In this document: in pieces, positions 12,251-22,499 of the stretch
How positions within the stretch are numbered: position 1 is the stretch's first letter
Layout of the letters: every line of letters begins with the position of its first letter
Origin: Todiramphus chloris collaris
Lineage: Eukaryota; Chordata; Aves; Coraciiformes; Alcedinidae
Assembly: GCA_025345505.1 (NCBI GenBank)
Contig: JANVCC010000047.1
Location: 9,958,413-10,022,412, forward strand
Direction of reading: 5' to 3'
Length of the DNA stretch: 64,000 bases
Notes under the pieces: generated by a model
Told to the model about the DNA's origin: nothing
Databases searched by the model: none
Seen by the model: the letters and a program-made list of their open reading frames with translations, nothing else
Program-made: the position numbers and the translations under genes

Positions 12251-14214
12251 CTGTGCTTACTATTGCAGGAAAAAAAATAATCTTTGTTCATCTGTGTTAC
12301 AGTCTGATAAGATTTGAGCAAAATAGCTAAACAGCTATTCCAGTTTAACAAAAGCCTCAATCTCATTTTATTTCTCTCTAATTATAATTTTATCTCTTTT
12401 CAGCACACTGCTAATTCTCTGAAGTAGCATGGAAGTTTGCGTATAAGAAAGTATTATATTCATTATGAGCACAGTAGATTTTGTCCATTAATTGTATACT
12501 CCCTCTGTGCAACTCTCAGCCCTTGCCCTATGCAAAAGCAGTCCTAGGTGTAATGTATTGGAGATGACTGGAGCATGAACTATTGTTGTCCATCTTCTCA
12601 CAGAACACAGTTTGAATCTGTGTTTTCACCAAGACTGTTGTGATAAATAATTATTTATATTAGTTGTCAGATGACAGATTTTCTTTCTACAAAATGGAGT
12701 GGAAGTTCAAGATAAATACTTCTCTTGATCTAAAAGCAAGCCCTGCTTTTACCTACTTCAAACCAGTATGCCTCATAGAGTATAACCAGCTTAGAGATGA
12801 AGATAGAATCCAAGAGGTCCTGGGATTTATACCTTTTTTAAATATAATTTAAAAGTCAATAGCATTTGGAATTACAAACACAAGGAGCTCTTAGAATACG
12901 ATGACCGGTAAAGAACGCAGCAGGGGGCTGTATAACAGCCATAGCAAAGGTCTGCTGGATCTTCTTAGATTAGCTAAGAAAAACCACTGTTGCTAAGCTT
13001 TGATTTCATGAATATGCAGTGATAGCAGACAAGTTGTTCAGATTGCAGTTCATGGACACATATACATGTGTGGTTTTGGACATTTTAAAAGATAACCATC
13101 TCCTTATAATGTTACTTGGGGGGGGTGGGGGTGGGGTGGGAAGAAAAAGGAAGTTAAATGCTGGCTCAGTAACAGAAAGTTAACAATTGACAATATGACT
13201 GAGACACAAAATCCATATCTACTCCACATACGGGCACAACAGATCACAACACAGGGCACAGCCTGTACTTTCATCCTGGAAAAGAAAGTCAAAGGAAAAC
13301 TGCCTTTTCTTTTTATAGCCTAATTCTCTAATTTGGATTTTTGTTTGCACTATAATTTCATATTGGAGAAAAATGAAAAGAAGAAAAGAACCACCTACTT
13401 TCAGCAGATGGTTCATTTAAGCAGAAGATCAAGGAAGAAGTCAATGCTCTTTGCCTAAATTAAATCTCTAATAAATTCTATAAAAGAAGCTACTTCTAGA
13501 CTAAAGACTGACTATCCTACCCCAGAAAGGCGTTTCTAGAGGAAAAAAGTAGAGTGCTATGAGCATGACCTCTCCCTGCATGACCTGGAGCATGCTGAAA
13601 AGCAACTGTGACTGGGCTGCAGTAGGGGACCAGGGGTTCAGTTAGTTTATGTTTGGTGCCAAACCACAGAAGTTTAGAGAAAAGTGTGGGGATTTCCATG
13701 TCGCAGTTCCCCCTTAAAGCAGCTAAGCCACATGGTATTGCTCTGTTTTGTCCTCTGTCAAGATGGAAACAATTCCCTCTTAAATTCTGTATGATAACCA
13801 ATCATCCCAAAAAGACTTTTAGTGGTTGGGTTCAGCAAAAGACTTGTGCCCTAGTGGTGTTCTGTGACTTTGTTGTGTCCGAAGAATAGAGTTAGAAGCA
13901 ATACTACCTAAAGAGAGGAGCTGGGGGAAACAGATTTTAAATTGATATTAATTCTTCTCCCATGAATTAATGATAGATGTATTGTTTTGTGAAATGAGTA
14001 ACTCAGAGCTGGAATCAACAGCTTTAGAGATACTCAAAACCTGCATGGCCAATGCCCCTAGCATGCTAACCTGAATTTAGGTGAATCTTTAGTGTTAAGC
14101 TTAATAATTCCTGTCTCAGTTAGAAAAGTCTCTGTGGTTAACTAAGGGCTGTCTGGGGAGCTATCTCAGGCCTTCCCTAAACAGAGTAGACAGTTTGATT
14201 CTTTAACAGAGATC
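12251..14214. other. Unique AT-rich DNA between CR1 copies
   Basis: No gene is recognised. Two small features stand out: a perfect 6-bp-arm inverted repeat GGCTGT-ATA-ACAGCC at 12926-12940, next to scattered CpGs, and a G-run tract at 13118-13140. Confidence 0.5.
13118..13140 (+). repeat. G-quadruplex-type G tract
   Basis: Four G runs of 8, 5, 4 and 3 bases are separated by single T bases. This meets the usual G-quadruplex pattern (four runs of at least three G with short loops). No adjacent gene suggests a role. Confidence 0.85.
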
Positions 14215-14231
14215 TTTTTTTTTTTTTTTTT
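14215..14231 (-). repeat. T17 homopolymer at a CR1 3' end
   Basis: A run of 17 T lies four bases from the inverted octamer tail of the CR1 that starts at 14236. Read with that element it looks like an A tail, which CR1 does not normally carry. Confidence 0.9.
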
Positions 14232-14319
14232 CTTCACAGAATCATAGAACATTAGGGTTTGGAAGGCACCTCGAAAGATCATCTAGTCCAACCCCGCTGC
14301 TAGGGCAGGACCACCTAGA

Positions 14320-15318
14320 TCAGGTCACACAGGAATGTGTCCAGAGAATGAGACTCCACAACCTCTCTAGGCAGCCTGTTCCAGGCTCTGTCTCCCTCAC
14401 TGTGAAAAAGTTTTTCCCTCTGTTTACCCAAAATCTCCTATGCTCCAGCTTGTACCCATTACCCCTTGTCCTATCACTGGATGTCACTGAGAAGAGCCTG
14501 GCTCCATCCTCCCGACACTTGCCCTTTACATATTTATAGACATTAATGAGGTCACCCCTCAGTCTCCTCTTCTCCAGGCTAAGCAGACCCAGCTCTCTCA
14601 GCCTCTCCTCATAGGGGAGATGCTTCACTACCTTACCCATCTTAGTGGCTCTGTGCTGGACTCTCCAGTAGCTCCCTGACTTTCTTGAACTGGGGTGCCC
14701 AGAACTGGACACAGTATCCAGGTGGGGCCTCACCAGGGCAGAGTAGAGGGGGAGGAGAACCTCCCTCGACCTGCTGTCCACGCTCTTCTTAATGCACCCC
14801 AGGATGCCATTGGCCTTCTTGGCCACAAGAACACATTGTTGGCTCATGGTCATCCTCTTGTCCACCATGACTCCTAGATCTTTTTCCCCAGAGCTGCTCT
14901 CTAACAGATCAGCCCCCAGCCTGTACTGATACATGGGGTTGTTCTTCCCCAAATGCAGCACTTTGCACTTGCCCTGATTGAACTTCATTAAATTTCTCCC
15001 TGCCCAGCTTTCCAGTCTGTCCAGGTCACACTGGATGGCAGCACAGCCTTCTGGAGTGTCAGACACTCCTCCTAGTTTTGTATTATCAGCAAACTTGCAC
15101 AGCCATGCAGGTCTCCTAGCTCTCTTACTTGATTTCTTAGTCTTTGGGATACTCTGATCTTGAGCCTGGAGAAAAAGGCACTTGAATATCAGCCAGCTTG
15201 CTTGGGCCCCCTTCCCTTCTAGAGCCCTGTCCCATGGGACTTTTCCAAGCAGTTCCCTGAAGAGGCCCTTCTGAAGTCCAGGGTAGTGATCCTGCTTGTG
15301 TCCCTGCATCTGACGCAC
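14320..15318 (-). pseudogene. CR1 ORF2, in-frame fusion of linker to RT C-terminus
   Basis: A 332-codon open frame on the minus strand begins in the endonuclease-RT linker ([20 protein letters not shown], then [11 protein letters not shown]). It goes directly into [33 protein letters not shown], then [36 protein letters not shown] and [14 protein letters not shown]. The catalytic FADD box reads FADN here, so the second aspartate is changed to asparagine. RT motifs 0 to B are absent. The two ancestral sequences at the junction seem to share CAAG, which would fit a deletion at microhomology. The frame stays open across the deletion by chance. There is no reason to think a protein is made. Confidence 0.85.
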
Positions 15319-15960
15319 GTGATTCTGAACTGCACCATCTCATGGTCACTGCAGCCAAGGCTGCCCCTACTTTCACATCCTCAACCAGTCCGTCTCTGTT
15401 TATTAGTACAAGGTCCAGCAGTACTACTCTCTTTGTCAGCTGCTCCACCACTTGCATCAAGTAGTTATTGTCAATGTACTGGAGGAACCTACTGGACTGT
15501 GCAAGCCTGGCTGTGTAGTTTTCCCAGCAAATGTCAGGGTAATTGAAGTCCCCAGTGACAACCAGGCCTCATCAGCTTCCTCATCCTGACCTGGTGGCTT
15601 GTAGTAAACACACACAACAATGTCTCCCGTGCTATTCTCCCCCTTAATTCTTACCCACAAGCTTTCAACTTGCTCTTCATTGCGCCCCAGGGAGAGCGCG
15701 ATACATTCCAGTTGCTCTCTCACATAAAGGGCAACTCCACCAACTCGCCTTGCTGGCCTGTCTTTCCTAAAAAGGGCACAACCATCCATGACAATGTTCC
15801 AGTCATGCAAGCTATCCCACCATGTCTCAGCAATTGCAATGAGGTTGTGGTGCTGAGATGGCACACAGATCTCCAGTTCATCCTCTGTTCCCCAAACTGC
15901 GTGCGTTAGTGTATGGGCATTCCGAGGAGTTCTAATACTAGAGCACTGCCCCGCTGGTGC
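15319..15960 (-). pseudogene. CR1 ORF2 endonuclease (APE-type) remnant
   Basis: This is the minus-strand remnant of the apurinic-endonuclease-like domain that nicks target DNA in CR1. The N-terminal half is open and reads LIAIAETWWDSLHDWNIVMD, CALFRKDRPARRVGGVALYV and VCVYYKPPGQDEEADEAWLS. The ETWWD segment carries the catalytic glutamate region of this family. A GDFNYPDICW-type motif lies near 15545 in a shifted frame, followed by VVEQLTKRVVLLDLVLINRD around 15400-15460. The conserved SDH box expected near 15340 is not legible. Frame changes separate the halves, so the domain is dead. Confidence 0.85.
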
Positions 15961-15997
15961 AAACCCAGCTACAACCCCTTCCCCCTTCGAATGTAGG

Positions 15998-17102
15998 TTA
16001 AACCCTGTCAATAATCCCTGCTAACTCCTGCCCCAAAATCGTTTTCCCGCTCTGGCACAGGTGCATCCCACCTGTCCCACCTGTGACCAGCAGAGCAGGT
16101 GCCATATAAACATCCCCATGATCTAAGAACCCAAAATTCCAACAGTGACACCAGTCTCAGTCAGATGTCAACCAGCTGTGTTTTCCACCCTCTTTCAGTG
16201 TTTTTCCCTCCCACTTGAGGGATTGATGGAAACACCACCTGAGCACCCGAGCCTTCAACTAGTCACCCCAGTGCCTTGAAGTCCTTTTTGATTGCCTTTA
16301 GATGTCTCTCTACAACCTCATCATTACCTGCCTGCATAACTAACAAAGGGCAATATTTAGAGGGCTGCACTAGAGCAGTGACCTTCCCTTTAAAATCTCT
16401 AACCTGAGCCCCTGGGAGGCAGCAGACCTCCCTGTGGGATGGGTCTGGACGACAAATGGGCCCCTCTGTTCGCCTCAGAAGAGAGTTGCTCACTACAATT
16501 ACCCTCCTTTTCTTAACTGAAGAAGTCATAAGACATGAGAGTGAGTGACAAGCTGTGGGTGACTCACCGGATGGATGCTAGTTTCTATCTTTGGCTGGCT
16601 GTCAAGTTCCAAAGCCCCATACCTATTGTACAGTGGCATCTGGGAAGGTGAGAGGAGCCAAGAAGGTTTTTGCTTGCATCTCCAAGCAGGGACCTCTCTC
16701 CATTGCCCCTTGTCCCTTATGTCCCTTCCTTCTGCCTGGTGACAGGAAGGGAGGGGGTCCTCCACTTCTTGTAGAGCCTCTTCCTGCTGCCTTTACCTCG
16801 GGGTGTGGCTCTACCAATCTATCTCGCTTTCACACTCTCTGATCCTTCTCAATCTTTCTACCTCCTCTCCTCAGTTCAACCACTTTCCTGAGCAGGTCGT
16901 TTCTTTAATCACACTGCACACAAGTGGTGTCCGTGACTCCCTCTGGGTCAAGTGCCAGTCTCAGGCACTCAGCGCAGGCAGAGACCTGCACAGCTGCCTG
17001 TTTGTGCAGGACCTCTGTCTGAGTTCCCACGTTCTTCCTCACTGGGGCTCTTGGCCGTGTTGTGACCATGACCTTCTCTCTGTCCGGGAGGGAACCAAAC
17101 AC
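15998..17102 (-). pseudogene. CR1 ORF1 remnant with Cys-rich and SGNH-hydrolase domains
   Basis: This is the remnant of CR1 ORF1, which in avian and reptilian CR1 combines a cysteine-rich (PHD-like) region with an SGNH/GDSL esterase domain. The N-terminal piece (16905-17102) has CAECLRLAL and VTDTTCVQC, a C-x2-C pair in each half. The esterase starts at about 16510: VIVVSNSLLRRTEG is block I, with the usual GDS motif now reading SNS. LLVMQAGNDEV near 16340 matches the block III G-x-N-D region. Near 16015-16090, FGFLDHGDVY and MHLCQSGKTILG match the terminal D-x-x-H block, where the expected aspartate is glycine. A stop follows at 15998-16000, just before ORF2. Frames change several times, so it is not functional. 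Confidence 0.82.
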
Positions 17103-17150
17103 TGTGTGCTGCAGTTGGTCACTGTGCGGTCACAATTTCTACCCCAGGCA

Positions 17151-19935
17151 TTAGAATTAAACTGTAGCTCACAAAATAGTTAAAAATTAGAAAACAGATT
17201 TTTAAAGCGTGTTCTTTTTTTCCTAGTCACTAATATATTATAAACCAGTTGCTAGTTTAATAATTTCTTCTCCCTCAAGGAAACAGCTGCATTAGAGCTG
17301 ATATAAATTTACCAGTTTTCCAGTTGGTCATCAAGTGTTCAGAGGGAACAGGAAAGGAAAAAAAAAAAAAGAATATTTCAGATAATATCTTTATAGAATG
17401 CATCAAATCATTCCTATAGTTTCACCATACAAAATAAAAAGGCACAAAAACTTTCTCTTCTTTCTTCTTTTTTTTATCATCTGATTGTCTTAAAGAAGCA
17501 ATTCATTTATCAGTTCCCCCTTCAACCTAAACATAAATATGCTTTTCCTCTAATTCTGTACTTTTTTTTTTTAAAGCATGGACTTTGCTCTTTATCTCAA
17601 ATGTAGACTGACAATCTGGTTTTTGGTTCTGTGAGTTTAATTAAAGGCCAACTGAATTTCTCCTTGCTTCCTTACGAAATGACTATTGAATGGCTTTGTC
17701 TGGGTATGAACCTTATCTGCTCCTTTCCTTTCTCAGGCCTAATCAATCACTGCCTGAATGTAAATGCTGAGAATGGCACATGTATCCATCATTCTGCTAG
17801 TGCTTAACTACATGGGCTCCGAAAATGCTGGAGGAAGAAAACAAGTGACATCCAATATATTTTATGGCCTCTGTCTTTCAGAAATATTAATTACCTGAAC
17901 AACAGTTTACTCTACAGTTCATGGTATCTCCAACCTGGGGTCAGATCTTTTTCTCCATTAGAGTGAAGTAGGGTGAAATTCTGCTCAACTTTCAACAAGA
18001 TCAAATGAAATGAATGCTCGGGGCACAAGTGGGATGCAAGAAGTGATTATGAGTTACAATATTTTACAAATCACCTTAAAACTATAAACAGTGCTCTCAA
18101 ATCTGTATGATGTGCCTGCTCTCCTCTTTGCAAATCAGACACATGAAATGGTGCATCTCAGGAAAAGACCTGCAGAAATCCCTCCTCTTCCTCTCACATA
18201 TGTTTCTTAGGCTTGCCACATCCCTGTGCTCTAGCGCTCTCTCAACATACTGCGTGCATGTATGTTGGATTTTACAATTAGTTTTCCTTCCTATTTTCAT
18301 ATCAATTCCTTTTCTATCACCTGGACGTAAAACGCACACTCCAGATCTAGATTGCAGCATCAGTTCTTTTGCAGATGTAATTTGCATGATTAAGATGGTG
18401 GGTGAATTTTGCATGGAATAAGTTTACAAACACTGGTTCTCCATATGTCCTACATTTGCAGTCACATCATCTTAGCTAAAGAAATGGCTACGTTTGTAAG
18501 CAAGTCTAACAAATGCTGCAACGTGGAGTAGCTGATGAATGAAATAATTTCATTTGTAATTGTCATACATCCTGTTCGGAGAACTGATGTTTATTTTTAT
18601 TGAGTATCATCCTACTTATTTGATTCACTTCTGTCTTTCCAAGCATTTGAAATAGTTTCAGCTTTGGAAAGTCTCGTAATAATTATCCCATGAGGTTCAT
18701 GTAGACTGTAACATGGAAAACTCTGAATAGTGCTGGACCTGGAATGACTTTTAAGGAGCCTCTACAAATATTAGTTTGGTCTTTGGGTCTTTAAGTGCTT
18801 TCTTTAAACAATTTAATATTATTCTGACCTGTGAACCTTTAATTTTCATATGTTGCACCCCAAAATCTGCAGAAAATGTCTTGCTAACATTAATAATCTC
18901 AAGTTATGTTATTATTATAAATAATAATTAAGTTTTGTATCACGCTTCCTTTTTATTCCTCATGACATTATTTTTTTAACAAAGAAAAATTAAGTCTCCT
19001 TGTAATTATTTTATCAGACCAGAAATTGACTGAGCAATCACTTACTTCAGTGAAGTAAGTTCTGTTCGTGGGATGTCCTTCGACATTGTAGATTGACCAC
19101 TTTAAAACATGTATTTAGACTGAATCGATCACTTATATGCTTTGTTTCAGAGACTGACCATAAATCTTAGCTGTTTCTCGGATGTGATTTGTGAAATATG
19201 TCAGGTGATATCATTAGAGCTGCCTAACTGGACAAGCCTTTAGGTTTTTCTGGCATGCATATCTAACAAAGGTATTAAGCATTTGTTTTCTCAGACTGTT
19301 GATTTAGTGGCTATAATGCAAAACTCCTTTCCATCTTGTAGTCATGTATTCATTGTCTCTTCTCTTTCTTTTTGTTTTGTTTGGTTGGTTTTGGTTCCAT
19401 GTTAGCCCTGTTCTAAACCTATCCATTATTTCTTTCTCTCATTCACCTGTGCTGCTACTTTCCATTTGTTAATCTTATAGTTCATTAGGATATGTTCCTG
19501 CCTCATTTTTATCCACACCGCACTCATTCAGCAAGAAAACACTTTTTCTTCCTTCACATTATGCAATGGTAGAAGTTTTCCCATCAATCTTCCAAGCAGA
19601 TGGCTGTTCATCTGCATCATTTCTTACTTTCTTTGGACATCCAGGTTTGCTAAATCTCTTGGCAACCTCCCTTTGACTAGACTGTGGCAATTTTTGATGG
19701 TGGTCATATTCCTTCCCCCATACTTCTCCCTTTACTTTCTTTAAATGAAAACAGTTATGAATATCTACCTGAATCTTACAGCTGAAGACTGAAAATGCAG
19801 TGTCTAGATATGGTGGTGCAGATCTATCCTGGGCTGCTTTGTGATGTCAGCAGTAACCATTATGTTCTTGTTTTAATACAAAATACAGTGGACTGGCACA
19901 AATTGGTACTTTCTGGTCATTACCTAATGAAGCAG
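17151..19935. other. AT-rich unique DNA
   Basis: No gene or repeat is recognised. Two antisense open frames of about 105 codons overlap at 18097-18421, but neither shows a known domain, a splice context or a good start. I regard them as chance. Confidence 0.5.
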
Positions 19936-21086
19936 TGAGTTCAAGCAATTTGAAGTTCAAGCATTAGGCACTCCCTAACCATATCTAAGGCTCCTGTTGC
20001 CTGGGAAACATACCCACAACTCCTCCTGCTTGAATCATAACCCACTTTGAAGAGTGCCAAGATTGCCTGACAAGAAAAATGGACACAGTAAAATGGCTAC
20101 ACTGACCAAAGTCAATCATCTTGTGACTCTATAAATACTGATCTTAAGTGAGGCCCCTTAGAGCAATCTGAGATGACAGTTGGCTGTGTCTTGGCATCTC
20201 CCTCTGAGCTGAGACACCTCTCAGGCCAGACTCAGACCATCTGCTGGTAAAGCCAACAAAGGGAAAGACCATCACGTGCAAAGCCTGACAGAAGGAAGAC
20301 TGTCCATTTATAAAGCTGAAAATGGGAGATATAAGCAATTTGCTATAATTGGATTTTGTAAAATCTTCAAGATCATTTGGTACCAAAATTTACTATAATA
20401 CGCAAAAAAAAGAAACATCTGAATCATAGGTTTACCTCTATATGTTTATATACCTCTTTGTGCATGTGTGTCTGTGATAGGCTTAGAAAATTTTGATGAA
20501 TCCTTATGTAAATGAACATATTGATTATAACTGATTATTGATTAAGTGTTGCTATATAATCATACAGCCTGGTCTTAATGATTCACCAAAACAGTGCTAA
20601 TGAATTTTAAATTGCTGCTACCTTAATGTTATACAGGACCCCCGATGCCATGCTAAATCACTGCAGATGAAATCCCTGTACACAGATTCTCTTAGTCATA
20701 AACCATCGACCAAGTCTGGGACTAGGATTGGATCTAGCCACACCTAGACTCCTCCCTGAGAAGGAGTTCAGAGAGCAAGGCTGTTTATTCTGAACGTTGT
20801 GACCTAATGGGAGGCTCTCCCTTACCAAATCATTCCAGACCAACCCTGAGTCAATTTTCCTCTGTATATTTCTCTCAAAAACATTCTAGCCCAACTCCAA
20901 GTTAATTTTCCTTTGCATATTTCTGCCATTGTTACAGACTGAATTTTGCCATCAAATTGAATCTCTTGTTAAACTTTGCTAAATTCCATCAAATTCATTG
21001 AACTTTGTAAAATACCATTCTACCTTAATAAAATGTATTGCTGCTTTCCTATTCTGAGTGAGGTGCATTCCACTCATTCTGCAACA
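19936..21086 (+). mobile_element. Possible LTR of an endogenous retrovirus (fossil)
   Basis: The stretch has LTR-like traits on the + strand. It has a TATAAATA box at 20130-20137, an AATAAA signal at 21027-21032 and an end in GCAACA at 21086. The pentamer AGCAG occurs just before a TG at 19931-19935 and again right after the CA end at 21087-21091, which would be a 5-bp target duplication as made by ERVL-type elements. Against this, the distance between TATA and AATAAA is long, the terminal inverted repeat is weak, and a 5-bp match can arise by chance. The right half (about 20640-21086) is the more convincing part. No internal viral region is seen. Confidence 0.35.
20831..20924 (+). repeat. 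Two-copy imperfect tandem duplication, 51-bp period
   Basis: A 43-base block at 20831-20873 recurs at 20882-20924 with about 8 mismatches (shared cores CATTC.AG, AATTTTCCT and ATATTTCT). The period is 51 bp. It lies in the possible LTR and could be a duplicated promoter-proximal segment. Confidence 0.8.
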
Positions 21087-22020
21087 AGCAGGATCATAAA
21101 TCAGGATTCCACAGCAAGTGATTTAAGTGAAACCACTCCTCCAAGACATTAGCACAACTGGGAGAAATTCTGCTGCCTTCCCACAAGAAAATACTAGCTC
21201 TTTTCAAGTTTTGCTCATTACTGGAACAGAATGAACAAAAATATATTTGTATATAGGAAGGCATTTGTTTTTTTATTTCCTTAGAGCCTCTTGTGATCTG
21301 ATTCTGCCTGTTTCTTCCCTCTAACATGACATGGTTTTGTCCATGTATTTGTTGTTGCATGTCCTTGATTTTATCTTTGTCAACATGGAGGATTTATTAG
21401 TTTGACTAAAAATAACAAATACAAGCTTTTAGCTCAGTATGAAATGTTTCCCTCTCCCTTGAGAATGAGCACAGCTCTCTCAGCTTTTTCCCACAAAATG
21501 AATTCCCCTCTGGGACTTCATTCTGGCCAGTGATGTGTTGATTTACAGTGTATCATATATGAAACTATCAGCAGCTTGTATTTGGAAGAAAGGACATTAT
21601 CTTTGGAAGACGGGAACCCGGTACTGGTTTTGTTCCAGTAATGCTGTGAGAGGTAGGGGCACTGCAGCCCTTGTTTAACTGGGAAGGGCTGTGCCTATGC
21701 TGCACATCATGGATTCATGGGACATCCTCCTCAACAGCAGGGTGGAGGCTGATGCCCCTCTTACAGCCCTCCCCTCATTTCCTGGTCATTATATGTAAAG
21801 TGGCACTGAGGTTTGGAAATGAGATGGAAAGCAGACCATATAAGAGCCAGACCTACAGAGCACTCCATGTCATGAAATAGGGAAGACTCAAAGATTAAAT
21901 TACATTTATTCTGTATTTCTTACTATGAAGTGAAATAAATGAATTGAACAGAAATGGTTGCCCATCTGAGACCTTTGTAATGCTTAAATCCTTGGAAAAC
22001 ATTTTGCTACTCTTTGATAG

Positions 22021-22060
22021 TACTGTATTATCCTCACTTCACAAATGAGGACCCAGAGTC
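22021..22060 (-). mobile_element. MIR SINE core fragment
   Basis: TATTATCCTCACTTCACAAA and TGAGGACCCAGAG match the inverse of the MIR core 3' half (CTCTG..CCTC.TTTCCTCATCTGTAAAATGGGGATAAT, shown here only as a gapped pattern). It is about 40 bp long and highly diverged, as expected for an ancient amniote SINE. Confidence 0.5.
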
Positions 22061-22479
22061 CTGTCAGCCTGCATACTAAGGGTTTCTTCTGGTATAAATG
22101 ACAAAAAGGGAGGGGAAGAGAGGAAGAAATAAAAACCCCATACCTAAATCTCACCCTGAAATTGAATCAGGATGCAACTAGATTGGGCAAGAGGATGTGG
22201 GAGCTGGAAGGTGTTCCTATGTCCTGAAGTTTAGGTATAGCCTAAGAGTAAAATCCATAGCTTCAAAGGACCTCTGTCTTACTCATTGACTCCAAAGGCC
22301 CTTTCCATCTGTAACTGTCTTGTAATTCTGGGAAGGTGTATAACCCAGCCAGATGGAAAGTACGTGGAGGGAGATGGGGGCTTTTCTTTCAATTGTCTGA
22401 CCTGCCAGTTGGCTTAGAGAGTTGGCTTCTTGATTTCTTTCTTCATTCTCAGACATAATTAATGTTTTAACTATTTAGC

Positions 22480-22499
22480 AAAAAAAAAAAAAAAAAAAA
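22480..22499. repeat. A20 homopolymer
   Basis: A run of 20 A with no SINE body or target duplication beside it that I can identify. Confidence 0.9.

Larger units (their letters stand above)
14236..17150 (-). mobile_element. CR1 LINE with both ORFs, internally deleted (minus)
   Basis: This is a long minus-strand CR1. From the 3' end at 14236 it carries: inverted octamers and 3' UTR; the ORF2 C-terminus and thumb; the RT block FADNTK; then an abrupt in-frame jump near 15095 into the ORF2 linker (RRPAWL). The endonuclease follows to about 15960, then all or most of ORF1 to about 17102. Compared with the + strand copy at 34560, about 1.1 kb is missing (end of linker and most of RT, motifs 0-B). 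ORF1 is lost from nearly all CR1 copies through 5' truncation, so its presence is notable. The 5' boundary beyond 17102 is not clear. It must be inactive. Confidence 0.95.

Noticed and set aside
18097-18421. Overlapping antisense frames of about 105 codons
   Set aside because: No known domain or conserved motif, and two long opposite frames in one place only show a local lack of stop codons.
22480-22499. A20 run as the tail of a SINE or processed pseudogene
   Set aside because: No SINE body, gene-like sequence or flanking duplication was found next to it.
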